Positions 11,657 to 20,276 of a stretch of DNA of 64,000 nt are shown here, in pieces. The notes beneath the pieces are model-generated. The model was not told the DNA's origin, did no database searches, and saw nothing but the letters and a program-made list of their open reading frames with translations. Position 1 is the first letter of the stretch. Each line of letters begins with the position of its first letter. The position numbers and the translations under genes were made by a program. The stretch comes from Sphingomonas hankookensis (GTDB taxonomy: Bacteria; Pseudomonadota; Alphaproteobacteria; Sphingomonadales; Sphingomonadaceae). Location of the stretch: the NCBI RefSeq assembly GCF_001619955.1, contig NZ_LQQO01000034.1:124001-188000 (forward strand), given 5' to 3'.

Positions 11657-12064
11657 ATGATCGATTCCCTGATCGCGCCGATCGCGGCGCTGCTCGACAA
11701 GCTGATCCCCGACCCCAGGGCCCGCGACGCGGCCAAGCTGGAACTGCTGAAACTCGAATCCACCGCCGATCTCGACCGGGTCAAGGCGCAACTCTCCGCG
11801 ATCGTCGCGGAGGCGCAGTCGACCGACCCGTGGACCTCGCGCGCGCGGCCGGGCTTCCTATACGTCATGTACGCGCTGCTGCTCTGGGCGATCCCGATGG
11901 GGCTGATCTCGGCGGTCCAGCCCGACATGGCCGCCGGCATCGCGCGCGGCATGACCGCCTATCTGCGCGGCATCCCGGAGGAATTGTACGCCCTCTTCGG
12001 CACCGGCTATCTCGGCTACACAGCGGCCAGGGCCTGGGGGAAGGCGAAAGGCGCCGAACGCTAA
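11657..12064 (+). CDS. Holin-like membrane protein (3TMP phage holin family)
   Basis: The 135-residue protein has an amphipathic N-terminus and a charged middle segment. A strong membrane span follows around residues 66-88 (ARPGFLYVMYALLLWAIPMG, then LISAV), and a weaker hydrophobic helix lies near residues 108-122. The DPWTSRARP stretch before the main span is characteristic of the alphaproteobacterial/GTA-type holin family. It is preceded by a GH108 muramidase and forms a two-gene lysis or export cassette. No phage structural genes are nearby. The role, whether lysis, toxin release or muramidase export, cannot be decided from sequence. Confidence 0.8.
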   Translation: MIDSLIAPIAALLDKLIPDPRARDAAKLELLKLESTADLDRVKAQLSAIVAEAQSTDPWTSRARPGFLYVMYALLLWAIPMGLISAVQPDMAAGIARGMTAYLRGIPEELYALFGTGYLGYTAARAWGKAKGAER

Positions 12065-12084
12065 AGATCCTCGCCATTCCATGG

Positions 12085-12208
12085 GGAGGGGGACCGTCGC
12101 CGAAGGCGATGGTGGAGGGGCAGCGCCCCACACGCAACGACTGCGTTCGCGGCGCACCGCTCCACCATCCTTCGGATGGTCCCCCTCCCCGCAGAGCGGG
12201 GAGGATTT
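12085..12208. repeat. Inverted repeat upstream of hslV
   Basis: Left arm ggggagggggaccgtcgccg, then aaggcgatggtggagg, pairs imperfectly with the right arm ctccaccatccttcggatgg, then tccccctcccc. It fills most of the gap between the holin gene and hslV. It is a further sphingomonad-type intergenic repeat, different in sequence from families A to D. Confidence 0.65.
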
Positions 12209-12252
12209 GAAGCCCACCTTGTCCAACCCAACCTCCTCCCCATATCGCGCCC

Positions 12253-12804
12253 ATGAGCAAAGAGACGGTGTGGCACGGCACCACGATTGTATCCGTGCGT
12301 CGCGGCGGTCGCGTGGTGATCGCGGGGGATGGGCAGGTTTCGGCCGGACAGACGGTCATGAAACCCAATGCGCGGAAAGTCCGCCCGCTGGGCGACGGCA
12401 AGGTGATCGCCGGGTTCGCCGGCGCCACCGCCGACGCCTTCACCCTGTTCGAACGGCTGGAAGCGAAGCTGGAGCGCCATCAGGGCCAACTGCTGCGCGC
12501 CGCCGTCGAACTGGCCAAGGACTGGCGCACCGACAAGTTCCTGCGCAACCTGGAGGCGATGCTGATCGTCGCCGACAAGGACGTGACGCTGGTCGTCACC
12601 GGCAATGGCGACGTGCTGGAACCCGAAGCCGGCATCGCCGCGATCGGATCGGGCGGCAATTTCGCCCTCGCCGCCGCCCGCGCGCTGTCGGACTATGAAG
12701 GCGACGCCGAAAAGGTCGCGCGCAAGGCATTGGCCATCGCCGCCGAACTCTGCGTCTACACCAACGATCGCGTCACCCTCGAAGCGCTCGACAGCGCGAA
12801 CTGA
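12253..12804 (+). CDS. hslV: ATP-dependent protease subunit HslV
   Basis: The 183-residue proteolytic subunit of the HslUV protease forms the double-ring core. A nine-residue propeptide ending in WHG precedes the catalytic Thr10-Thr11 pair ([10 protein letters not shown]). Removal of the propeptide would expose the N-terminal nucleophile, as known for alphaproteobacterial Hsl[14 protein letters not shown] and the [14 protein letters not shown] block are conserved. hslU starts 10 bases after the stop, so the two are co-transcribed. Confidence 0.97.
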   Translation: MSKETVWHGTTIVSVRRGGRVVIAGDGQVSAGQTVMKPNARKVRPLGDGKVIAGFAGATADAFTLFERLEAKLERHQGQLLRAAVELAKDWRTDKFLRNLEAMLIVADKDVTLVVTGNGDVLEPEAGIAAIGSGGNFALAAARALSDYEGDAEKVARKALAIAAELCVYTNDRVTLEALDSAN

Positions 12805-12814
12805 CGGACATTCC

Positions 12815-14110
12815 ATGCAAGACAATCTGACTCCGAAGGCGATCGTCGCTGCCCTCGACGCGCATATCATCGGCCAGCAGGACGCCAAGCGCGCCGTCGC
12901 GGTGGCGCTGCGTAACCGCTGGCGTCGGCAGCAGCTCTCGCCCGACCTGCGCGACGAGGTATCGCCCAAGAACATCCTGATGATCGGCCCCACCGGCTGC
13001 GGCAAGACCGAGATCAGCCGGCGTCTGGCCAAGCTCGCCGACGCGCCGTTCGTGAAGGTCGAGGCGACCAAGTTCACCGAGGTCGGCTATGTCGGCCGCG
13101 ACGTCGAACAGATCGCCCGCGACCTCGTCGAGGAAGCGATCCGGCTGGAACGCGAACGCCGCCGCGTCGCGGTCAAGGACAAGGCGGAGGAAGCGGCGAT
13201 GGCCCGCCTGCTCGACGCGCTGACCGGCAAGGGCGCCAGCGAAGCGACCCGCGAGGCGTTCCGTCAGCGCTTCAACGACGGCCATCTCGACGACAAGGAA
13301 GTCGAGATCGAGCTCGACGCGGCCCCGCAGATGCCGTTCGAAATCCCCGGTGCCGCGCCGCAGATGATCAACCTGTCGGAAATGATGGGCAAGGCGTTCG
13401 GCGGAGGCCAGCAGAAGCGCCGCAAGCTGACCGTCCGCGCCGCCTGGGACAAGCTGGTCGAGGAAGAGGCCGACAAGCGCCTCGACCAGGACGAGGTCAG
13501 CCGCGCTGCGCTGGCCGATGCCGAGGCGAACGGCATCGTCTTCCTCGACGAGATCGACAAGATCGCGGTCAGCGACGTGCGCGGCGGTTCGGTCAGCCGC
13601 GAAGGCGTGCAGCGCGACCTGTTGCCGCTGATCGAGGGGACGACCGTCGCCACCAAATACGGCCCGATGAAGACCGACCATGTCCTCTTCATCGCGTCGG
13701 GCGCGTTCCATGTGGCGAAGCCCAGCGACCTGCTGCCCGAACTACAGGGTCGCCTGCCGATCCGGGTCGAGCTGAAGGGCCTGACCGAGGCCGATTTCAT
13801 CGCGATCCTGTCGGATACCAAGGCATCGCTGCCCGCACAGTATCGCGCGCTGCTCGGCACCGAATCCGTCGAGGTGACCTTCACCGACGACGGCATCGCC
13901 GCCATCGCCCGCATCGCGGCGGAGGTGAATGCGGAGGTCGAGAATATCGGCGCCCGCCGTCTGCAGACGGTGATGGAGAAGCTGCTGGAAGAGGTCAGCT
14001 TCGACGCCGAGGATCGCGCGGGCCAAGCGGTGACGATCGACGCGCCCTATGTAGAAAAGCAGCTGGCCAGCATCGCACGGAACACCGACCTCAGCCGCTA
14101 CGTGCTGTGA
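12815..14110 (+). CDS. hslU: HslU ATPase, unfoldase of the HslUV protease
   Basis: The 431-residue AAA+ protein unfolds substrates and feeds them to HslV. Walker A is GPTGCGKTE (58-66) and Walker B is [10 protein letters not shown]. The intermediate (I) domain lies between about residues 110 and 230. The C-terminal [15 protein letters not shown] sensor-2 block is intact. The start is ATG 12815, right after hslV; the open frame extends further upstream only as an overlap with hslV. Confidence 0.97.
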   Translation: MQDNLTPKAIVAALDAHIIGQQDAKRAVAVALRNRWRRQQLSPDLRDEVSPKNILMIGPTGCGKTEISRRLAKLADAPFVKVEATKFTEVGYVGRDVEQIARDLVEEAIRLERERRRVAVKDKAEEAAMARLLDALTGKGASEATREAFRQRFNDGHLDDKEVEIELDAAPQMPFEIPGAAPQMINLSEMMGKAFGGGQQKRRKLTVRAAWDKLVEEEADKRLDQDEVSRAALADAEANGIVFLDEIDKIAVSDVRGGSVSREGVQRDLLPLIEGTTVATKYGPMKTDHVLFIASGAFHVAKPSDLLPELQGRLPIRVELKGLTEADFIAILSDTKASLPAQYRALLGTESVEVTFTDDGIAAIARIAAEVNAEVENIGARRLQTVMEKLLEEVSFDAEDRAGQAVTIDAPYVEKQLASIARNTDLSRYVL

Positions 14111-14119
14111 TCCCGTACC

Positions 14120-14233
14120 GCCGTTCGTGCTGAGTAGGGATTGAGCAAAGTCGAAAGCCCGTATCGAAGCACCCTGGAGGTCCTTCGATACGCCGCTTCG
14201 ACAGGCTCAGCGGCTACTCAGGACGAACGGGCG
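14120..14233. repeat. Long inverted repeat after hslU
   Basis: Left arm ccgttcgtgctgagtaggga and following bases pair with a right arm reading ggctcagcggctactcagga, then cgaacgg. The centre carries gtatcgaag/cttcgatac. This is a long imperfect hairpin typical of sphingomonad intergenic DNA, and it may end hslVU transcription. Confidence 0.65.
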
Positions 14234-14256
14234 GGAGAGAGTTCCATCCCCCCAAA

Positions 14257-14353
14257 CCCGTTCGGTTCGAGCAGCTTCGAGCTTGTCGAGAAGCGTCAGT
14301 CGAGAACGCGGAGTTTGAGGCACCCCGTTCTCGACAAGCTCGAACCAAACGGG
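14257..14353. repeat. TTCGAGC-rich inverted repeat, family D copy 3
   Basis: The element begins cccgttcggttcgagcagct and ends aagctcgaaccaaacggg. The outer bases match those of the elements at 1736 and 10768, but the interior is shorter and rearranged. Confidence 0.7.
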
Positions 14354-14378
14354 AGAGCGGGGAGGTGGCAGTGAAGGC

Positions 14379-14774
14379 TCACCCCACCTTGTCATACGGC
14401 ACGAACTCCCCGAACGTGCAATCCGCCGACGCGATCGGCGCACCGCGATCGACCAGCCGGAACCGGTCGTTGCGGCACACCTGCGCCCCGTACAGGATCG
14501 ACACGACGATCTGATCGTCGCGCAGGAACGGGCAGCGGTCGCGTACCTGGGTCCGCCACAGCCGCTTGCCGGTCTGGCGATAGATCAGCGAATCGCCCAC
14601 CACCTGCGGCCCGTCAATGAAGCCGGTCGGGATGCAGTTCTCGGGCTTGCCCGCCACCCGCCCCGCCAGCATCTTCGCAAGCTCCCGGTCGCCCCGGGCC
14701 TGCGTCTCCGCCAGTTGCTGCGGAGTCGCGCAGGCGCCCAGTAACAGCGCCGCCGTCCATGCCATTCGCTTCAT
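14379..14774 (-). CDS. Small lipoprotein of unknown function
   Basis: Starting at ATG 14774, the 131-residue product has a lipoprotein signal peptide with lipobox LLGAC (Cys15). The mature part has four further cysteines (in ENCIP, RDRCPF, AQVCR and SADCTF), which could form disulfides in the periplasm. The frame extends upstream into the gloB region, but that part is a shadow. It lies 20 bases downstream of gloB and may be the last gene of the gloA-gloB unit. I do not recognise a named family. Confidence 0.75.
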   Translation of the reverse strand: MKRMAWTAALLLGACATPQQLAETQARGDRELAKMLAGRVAGKPENCIPTGFIDGPQVVGDSLIYRQTGKRLWRTQVRDRCPFLRDDQIVVSILYGAQVCRNDRFRLVDRGAPIASADCTFGEFVPYDKVG

Positions 14775-14793
14775 CGCGCCTCTCCTTACCCGA

Positions 14794-15513
14794 TCAGAAC
14801 GCATCCTTCGCCGCGCGGTGCCGTGCCAGTTCCTCCGCCGACCGGCTGCGCAGGAACGGATTGGTCGCCAGCTCCGCGCCGATCGTCGTCGGCACGGTCG
14901 GCTCGCCCTTGGCCCTGAGCGCTTCGACCGCCGCCATCCGCTCGACGATGGCGGCATTGTCCGGCTCGGCCGACAGCGCATAGCGGCCGTTGGATAGGGT
15001 ATATTCGTGCCCGCAATAGACCCGCGTATCGGCCGGCAACTCGGCATAGCGCCGCATATTGCCGAACATCTCCGCCGCCGTCCCTTCGAACAACCGGCCG
15101 CAGCCCATGGCGAACAGGGTGTCGCCGCTGAACAGCACGGCGTCGTCGGCAAAGTGGAACGCGACATGGCCCGCGGTATGCCCCGGCACCGCCCAGACGG
15201 TGGCGGCATGCTCCCCGACCGACAGCATCGCGCCCTCGCCCACGCCATTGTCCATGTCGGCGATCTTCGCCCGCTCCGCCTCCGGCCCGGTCACCGTGGC
15301 CCCCGTCGCCGCCTTGATCGCCGCATTGCCGCCGACATGATCGGGATGCCAGTGGGTGTTCCAGATGGCGGTGATCGTCCAGCCCCGCGCTGCGGCGGCA
15401 TCCAGCACCGGCTGCGCCGCGCCCGGATCGATCGCCACCGTCTCGCCGCTCGCCGCGTCGTGCAGCAGCCACGCATAATTGTCGGACAGCACCGGAATCT
15501 GGACGATCTCCAT
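14794..15513 (-). CDS. gloB: Hydroxyacylglutathione hydrolase (glyoxalase II)
   Basis: The 239-residue metallo-beta-lactamase-fold enzyme hydrolyses S-lactoylglutathione to lactate and glutathione. The metal-binding THWHPDH motif holds His54, His56, Asp58 and His59. VPGHTAGH and FSGDTLFAMGCGRLFEG follow, then YCGHEYT. The C-terminal glutathione-binding domain ends with NPFLRS. ATG 15513 shares its A with the TGA stop of the preceding glyoxalase I gene, so translation is coupled. Confidence 0.95.
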   Translation of the reverse strand: MEIVQIPVLSDNYAWLLHDAASGETVAIDPGAAQPVLDAAAARGWTITAIWNTHWHPDHVGGNAAIKAATGATVTGPEAERAKIADMDNGVGEGAMLSVGEHAATVWAVPGHTAGHVAFHFADDAVLFSGDTLFAMGCGRLFEGTAAEMFGNMRRYAELPADTRVYCGHEYTLSNGRYALSAEPDNAAIVERMAAVEALRAKGEPTVPTTIGAELATNPFLRSRSAEELARHRAAKDAF

Positions 15514-15932
15514 CACCACGTCCCGGTGTTCGGCATCGATGCCCAGGGTTCGGCGGCGGGAAGCGACCCGTCCTGCAACAGCTCGATCGAAATGCCGTCG
15601 GGCGTCTTTACGAACGCCATGTGTCCGTCGCGCGGCGGACGGTTGATCGTGACGCCGGCGTCCATCAGCGTCTGGCAGGTCGCGTAGATATCGTCGACCC
15701 GGAAGGCGAGATGCCCGAAATTGCGCCCGCCGGCATAGGGTTCGGGGTCCCAATTATGGGTCAGCTCGACCTCGGCCACGCCCTCCTGCCCCGGCGCGGC
15801 GAGGAAGATCAGCGTGAATCGGCCCTTTTCGTTGTCCATGCGGCGAACCTCTTTCAGGCCCAGCATGTCGAAAAAGGCGATGGTCGCATCCGGGTCGGTC
15901 ACCCGGATCATGGTGTGGAGATAGCGGGTCAT
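15513..15932 (-). CDS. gloA: Lactoylglutathione lyase (glyoxalase I)
   Basis: The 139-residue enzyme isomerises the methylglyoxal-glutathione adduct to S-lactoylglutathione, the substrate of the next gene. The N-terminal LHTMIRVTDPDATIAFFDML carries the first metal His, ELTHNW and GHLAFRVDD follow, and the last metal Glu is in GISIELLQ. The length is normal for the family. ATG 15932 is the start that gives the standard N-terminus (MTRYLHTMIRV). It overlaps gloB by one base (TGATG). Confidence 0.95.
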   Translation of the reverse strand: MTRYLHTMIRVTDPDATIAFFDMLGLKEVRRMDNEKGRFTLIFLAAPGQEGVAEVELTHNWDPEPYAGGRNFGHLAFRVDDIYATCQTLMDAGVTINRPPRDGHMAFVKTPDGISIELLQDGSLPAAEPWASMPNTGTW

Positions 15933-15994
15933 GTACGGCTCCCATGTGCGTTGACCCGGCATATCGGGTCAGCACCGGGACACCGCAACCGCCA

Positions 15995-16747
15995 TCAGGC
16001 AGGCGGCAGCGTGTCGAGCGCGGCGTCCGCCGCCTTGGCCTGCGCACTGTCCGGGGCTAGCCGCTGCACCGCCTCGAACGCCGCCCGGGCGCCCTTGGTA
16101 TCGCCCGACAGGCCGGCGATATTGCCCGCCTCCAGCTGGACCGACGGATCGTCCGCCGACCGCCGCAGCGCCTCGGCAATGTCCGCCTTCGCCCGCGTCA
16201 GGTCGCCCATCCGCCGCGCCAGCGTCGCCGACAACAGCCAGGCGAGCGGATCGGCCGGCGCATCCTTCAGCGCCCGGTCGAGATCGCCGCGCGCACCGGG
16301 CAGGTCGCCCCCCGCCACACGCACCCGCGCCCGATCAAGCTGTGCCTCACCCCGTGCAAGGCCGGTCAGCGCCCCGCTGGCCAACGCAGCATCCAGCGCG
16401 GTTCCGGCTCCGGCGGTATCGCCATCGGCCAGCCGGGCATTGCCCGCCTGCGCCCAATAGTTCGCGGCGCGGGCGTCCTTCGCCACCTCCGCCTCGCGCG
16501 CCGCCTGCTCGAACGCTTCCGCCGCCGCGGTCCATTTCTGCCGCGTGGCATAGCTCATCCCAAGGCACTGGCGCGCCAGGAACCCACCCCCGACCAGCCG
16601 CCATTGCCCGGCGATCTTCTCCGCCTGCTCGGGCGCGGTCGTCGCGGCATCGACGCACTGATCATAGCGCGCTTCGGGCGTGGCACCCACAGGCAATTGC
16701 GGCCCGGCGGCGGCCTGGAGCGCGAGGAACAGCAGCGGGGAGAACAT
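15995..16747 (-). CDS. Exported TPR-repeat protein
   Basis: The 250-residue protein opens with a hydrophobic signal-like segment (MFSPLLFLALQAAAG). It is then almost entirely alpha-helical with degenerate tetratricopeptide repeats, for example WTAAAEAFEQAAREAEVAKD, LARGEAQLDRARVRVAGGDL and DPLAWLLSATLARRMGDLTR. A scaffold or protein-binding role in the periplasm is likely, but no partner can be named. Its ATG overlaps the stop of the upstream hydrolase gene (TGATG), so the two are coupled. Confidence 0.8.
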   Translation of the reverse strand: MFSPLLFLALQAAAGPQLPVGATPEARYDQCVDAATTAPEQAEKIAGQWRLVGGGFLARQCLGMSYATRQKWTAAAEAFEQAAREAEVAKDARAANYWAQAGNARLADGDTAGAGTALDAALASGALTGLARGEAQLDRARVRVAGGDLPGARGDLDRALKDAPADPLAWLLSATLARRMGDLTRAKADIAEALRRSADDPSVQLEAGNIAGLSGDTKGARAAFEAVQRLAPDSAQAKAADAALDTLPPA

Positions 16748-17457
16748 CAGGCCAGTACATCCTCGATGGCGCGCAGGATCAGCGCGATATCGCCATCACG
16801 CGACAGGCGATGGTCGCCATCCTTGACGAGAACAGTCTGCACATCGGCTGAACGGAGGCGCGAGGCGAGGTGGACGGTGCGCTCCCACGGCACATCGGCA
16901 TCGCGCTGCCCCTGCACCAGCCGCACCGGCGCATCGATCGGCAGCTCGCTGTGCATCACCCGGTTGGCCTCGCCCGACGACCAGAAGGCGCGGGTGAACA
17001 CGGTCGGCGTATCGGCATAGGGCGACGGCCGCTCGATCCGTCCTTCCGTCAGCAGCGCCATCTTCTCCGCCTGCGAAAAGCCCCAGTCGGTGAAGTCGGG
17101 GGCCGGCGCGATCCCCACCAGCCCGGCGATCCGCTCCGGCCGGGCACGGGCGGCGAGCAGCGCGATCCAGCCGCCCATCGACGATCCGACCGGCACTACC
17201 GGGCCTTCGATGGCGTGATCGATCATCGCCAGCGCATCGTCGACCCAGCCGGCCAGCGTCTGCGCCTCGAACGCACCGGGGCTTTCGCCGCACCCGGCAT
17301 AATCGAACCGCAGGAACGCCCGCCCCCTCTCTCGCGCCCATGCCTCGATCGCCAGCGCCTTGGTCCCGCTCATGTCGGACGCATAGCCCGGCAGGAACAG
17401 GATGGTCGGGCCGGTGCCGGGCGTGTGGCGATAGGCGAGCGGGCGGGAGTCGGTCAT
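16747..17457 (-). CDS. Alpha/beta-hydrolase
   Basis: The 236-residue enzyme has the canonical fold: LFLPGYASDMSG near the oxyanion site, nucleophile Ser93 in GSSMGG, an acidic residue in QGQRDADVP and catalytic His in DGDHRLS. It resembles the ABHD10/palmitoyl-thioesterase-like carboxylesterases. The substrate is unknown. ATG 17457 is chosen because homologous hydrolases begin shortly before the first strand. It is translationally coupled to the TPR gene downstream. Confidence 0.85.
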   Translation of the reverse strand: MTDSRPLAYRHTPGTGPTILFLPGYASDMSGTKALAIEAWARERGRAFLRFDYAGCGESPGAFEAQTLAGWVDDALAMIDHAIEGPVVPVGSSMGGWIALLAARARPERIAGLVGIAPAPDFTDWGFSQAEKMALLTEGRIERPSPYADTPTVFTRAFWSSGEANRVMHSELPIDAPVRLVQGQRDADVPWERTVHLASRLRSADVQTVLVKDGDHRLSRDGDIALILRAIEDVLA

Positions 17458-17497
17458 GGGGCCTACATGCCACGCCCCTCCCGCGAGCGACAAGGCG

Positions 17498-18469
17498 TCA
17501 GCGCAGCGCGCGCAGATGCGTCCGTACCAGCCGGCCCGATTCGGTCAGCTCGGCCTCGCTCCATCCCGACAGGCCCTGCGTCGCCGGTTTGAGGATTGCG
17601 GACGCCTCGTCCTTGTTCGCGACCGACCAGTTCAGATAGCTGATGCCGTGCTTCGCGCACCACTCCCACCAGGTCCGCGTCTCGGTCGCGTCGATCGGTG
17701 CGTCGCCATTGGCGGCGGTCGTGCCATATTCGGTGACGAACAGCGCGATGCCGCGCTGCATCGCCGTCTCCGCCTTGGACCGCAACTCGCCCTTATGCGT
17801 CGCGGCGTAGAAGTGCAGTGTATAGGCGACATTGGCGAAGGGCAGCGGATCGGCGGCGGCTTCGTCCACGTCCTGCGACCAGCTGCGCGTGCCCGCCACC
17901 ACGAACGCCCCCGGATCGATCGCCCGGATCGCGCCGATCACTTTGGCGTGATAGGGCTTCAGCACGGTCGCCCAGCCATGTTCGGGCAGCGGCTCGTTAT
18001 AGGTTTCGTAGATCAGGTTCGGCACGCCGCGATATTTGGTCGCGATATGGCTGAAGAAGCGCACCGCATCGTCGGGCCGCGGCTGATGCGCGTGCCAGTC
18101 GACCACGACATAGATACCGTGCGCGATCGCCGCGTCGATCACCGCCTCGGCCCGCTTCGTCTCCGCCTCGGGCTGCGTATCATAGCCGCCCTGCTGCCCG
18201 CCGATCGCGGCGCGCACCGCCGTTACGCGCCAATCGCGCACCAGCCACGCGATCGTCGCCGGATCATAATAGCGCGGCTGCCACTGGCTCCAGAACAGCG
18301 ACATGCCATGGACCGCATAGGGCTTGCCCTGCGCATCGACCACGCGATTGCCCTTCACCGCCAGCCGGCCATGCGCCGCCACCGGCGATCCGGCAGGCGC
18401 CGCCGCCGGCAGGCCCCAGGCCACCGGTGCCAGCAACAACGCGATCAGCAGCAACCACCAGCGACGCAT
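17498..18469 (-). CDS. Exported GH5 glycosidase (endoglucanase-like)
   Basis: From ATG 18469 the product has 323 residues with a strong signal peptide (MRRWWLLLIALLLAPVAWGL). The GH5 barrel shows YVVVDWHAHQP (120-130), acid/base Glu159 in YETYNEP and nucleophile Glu247 in VTEYGT, with WSVANKD near the end. Endo-beta-glucanase activity is the most likely function; the exact polymer is uncertain. The start is decided by a ggggagagg ribosome-binding site just before 18469. An upstream ATG at 18484 lacks one. Confidence 0.88.
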   Translation of the reverse strand: MRRWWLLLIALLLAPVAWGLPAAAPAGSPVAAHGRLAVKGNRVVDAQGKPYAVHGMSLFWSQWQPRYYDPATIAWLVRDWRVTAVRAAIGGQQGGYDTQPEAETKRAEAVIDAAIAHGIYVVVDWHAHQPRPDDAVRFFSHIATKYRGVPNLIYETYNEPLPEHGWATVLKPYHAKVIGAIRAIDPGAFVVAGTRSWSQDVDEAAADPLPFANVAYTLHFYAATHKGELRSKAETAMQRGIALFVTEYGTTAANGDAPIDATETRTWWEWCAKHGISYLNWSVANKDEASAILKPATQGLSGWSEAELTESGRLVRTHLRALR

Positions 18470-18540
18470 CCGACCTCTCCCCATCGATTCTTCGGGGAAA
18501 GTGTCGCCCGCCGTCAACGCTGTCAACAATCGAGCAGGGT

Positions 18541-18678
18541 TCAGTCGGCCGCCGGTTGCCCCGTGGCGGCCTGCGCCGGTTGCTCGAGCGCAACCTCCGC
18601 CCGCGCCTGTTCCTTGCGCCGGCGCAGATTCTGCCGCAGCGCCTGTGCCAGCCGTGCCTTGCGTTCCGCTTCGCTCAT
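18541..18678 (-). CDS. Small basic alpha-helical protein, 45 residues
   Basis: A short frame begins MSEAERKARLAQALRQNLRR and continues with a basic helix, then an Ala/Gln/Pro-rich tail. The amphipathic pattern and the sense-like codon choice suggest a real small gene. Proteins of this kind occur in other sphingomonads, as far as I recall. The ribosome-binding site is weak. It lies between the GH5 gene and the tRNA. Confidence 0.6.
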   Translation of the reverse strand: MSEAERKARLAQALRQNLRRRKEQARAEVALEQPAQAATGQPAAD

Positions 18679-18790
18679 CGCGACTTTCTACGCAATTCGC
18701 CCGCAATATGGCAACGGCCGCTTGACATCACCGCGAATGCCTGCACATAGGCCCCTCCCGCCGCCGAGGGGTTTCCCCCCGGCTCGGAGT

Positions 18791-18865
<75 letters not shown>

Positions 18866-18935
18866 GTTTCTAGCAGAAATCGATACCCGATCCCCCTGGG
18901 GGACCGCCACGCCGTTTGGAGCGTGGCGCCTGCGC

Positions 18936-19379
18936 CTATCCCTCGACCTGGTCGAGATAGGCGCCATAGCCTTCGGCCTCCATCGCTTCGCGGGGCACGA
19001 AGCGCAGCGCCGCCGAATTGATGCAGTAGCGCAGGCCACCGCGGTCGCGCGGACCGTCGGGAAAGACATGCCCCAGATGGCTGTCCCCGCCGGCCGAGCG
19101 GACCTCGGTGCGGACCATGCCGTGCGTCGTGTCGCGCAGCTCGGCGACATTGGCCGGTTCGATCGGCTTGGTGAAGCTCGGCCAGCCGCAATGCGAATCG
19201 AACTTGTCGGCCGATGCGAACAGCGGTTCGCCCGACACGATGTCGACATAGATGCCGGGCCGCTTTTCGTGGAGATATTCGCCGGTGCCCGGCCGCTCGG
19301 TGCCGCTTTGCTGCGTCACATAGAATTGCTCGGGCGTCAGGCGGGCGAGCGCCTCTTCGGTCTTGCGATACTCGGTCAT
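18936..19379 (-). CDS. msrB: Peptide-methionine (R)-S-oxide reductase
   Basis: The 147-residue enzyme reduces methionine-R-sulfoxide in damaged proteins. The conserved [11 protein letters not shown] (with Cys64), [14 protein letters not shown] and [11 protein letters not shown] (catalytic Cys119) are present. The zinc-binding CxxC pairs of many MsrB proteins are absent (VSGEP where CxxC would be), so it belongs to the metal-free subtype. No signal peptide is seen, so it should be cytoplasmic. Confidence 0.95.
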   Translation of the reverse strand: MTEYRKTEEALARLTPEQFYVTQQSGTERPGTGEYLHEKRPGIYVDIVSGEPLFASADKFDSHCGWPSFTKPIEPANVAELRDTTHGMVRTEVRSAGGDSHLGHVFPDGPRDRGGLRYCINSAALRFVPREAMEAEGYGAYLDQVEG

Positions 19380-19436
19380 GGTTTGCGTTCCTTCGTTACC
19401 GTAAAGATGGGGTGCGGGCCGACCGACGCAACCGGA

Positions 19437-20147
19437 TCAGAAAAGCTCGGCCAGGAACCCCTGCACCGATTCCCACGACCGGCGATCGGCATCGGCGTCA
19501 TAGGCCATGCCCTTTTCCGGCGCGGCGGCCTGCGTCCTCGTAAAGGCATGCATGGCGCGGCCATGGGCATGGAGCTGCCAGTCGGCGTCACGCGCACCCA
19601 TTTCCTCGGCAAAGGCCAGCACCTTGTCCGGCGCCGCCATCGGATCGCGCCAGCCATGTTCGACCAGCACCTTGGCCGCGATCGGTCCGTCGCCGCCCAG
19701 ATCGTTGCCATCGAGCATCCCGTGCAGGCTCACCACGCCGAGCACCCCGTCAGCGCCGCCGCGCGCGAGGTCGAGGACACACAGCCCGCCGAAGCAATAG
19801 CCGATTGCCGCGATCCGCGACGCATCGACCCGGTCCAGCGTCGCGGCAAAGGCCACCCCCGCGCGCATCCGCTGCAACAACGCGGCGCGGTCCGACAGGA
19901 GCGGGTTGATGAGGTGGCTGTTGTCGCCGCCCGGATTGCCCTTTACGTCCTTGCCGAACATGTCGATGGCGATCCCGACATAGCCGAGGTCGGCCAGCCG
20001 CTCGGCAACCTTGTGCTCGCCGTCGCCGCGTCCCGCCCATTGATGGACGACCAGCACGGCCGGTGCCTTGTCCTGACCGGCGGGAAAGGCGATGCCGGCC
20101 TGCAATACCGTGTCGCCATCGTGATAATCGAACTGCTCTATCGTCAT
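19437..20147 (-). CDS. Dienelactone-hydrolase-family protein
   Basis: The 236-residue alpha/beta hydrolase has the cysteine nucleophile typical of dienelactone hydrolases (Cys118 in GYCFGG), VVHQWAGRGDGE near the N-terminus and catalytic His in AHGRAMHAFT. No aromatic degradation genes surround it, so a general carboxyl-ester or lactone hydrolase role is inferred. It sits 57 bases upstream of msrB on the same strand and may be co-transcribed with it. Confidence 0.87.
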   Translation of the reverse strand: MTIEQFDYHDGDTVLQAGIAFPAGQDKAPAVLVVHQWAGRGDGEHKVAERLADLGYVGIAIDMFGKDVKGNPGGDNSHLINPLLSDRAALLQRMRAGVAFAATLDRVDASRIAAIGYCFGGLCVLDLARGGADGVLGVVSLHGMLDGNDLGGDGPIAAKVLVEHGWRDPMAAPDKVLAFAEEMGARDADWQLHAHGRAMHAFTRTQAAAPEKGMAYDADADRRSWESVQGFLAELF

Positions 20148-20276
20148 TCGCCTGCTCCGGTTCCGGGGGTTGTCGCCTGAACGGTCGGTACCGACAGGGG
20201 TTGCGCTCGCCCCTGCACGCTTCCTACCCTAGCACGGCACGGGCAGGCGTCCGGTGGCGATGGCAGGAGCGTATCG

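Noticed and set aside
11074..12064. Prophage
   Set aside because: Only the muramidase and holin are present. The flanks are ordinary chromosomal genes, with no integrase, capsid or tail genes and no att-like direct repeats seen.
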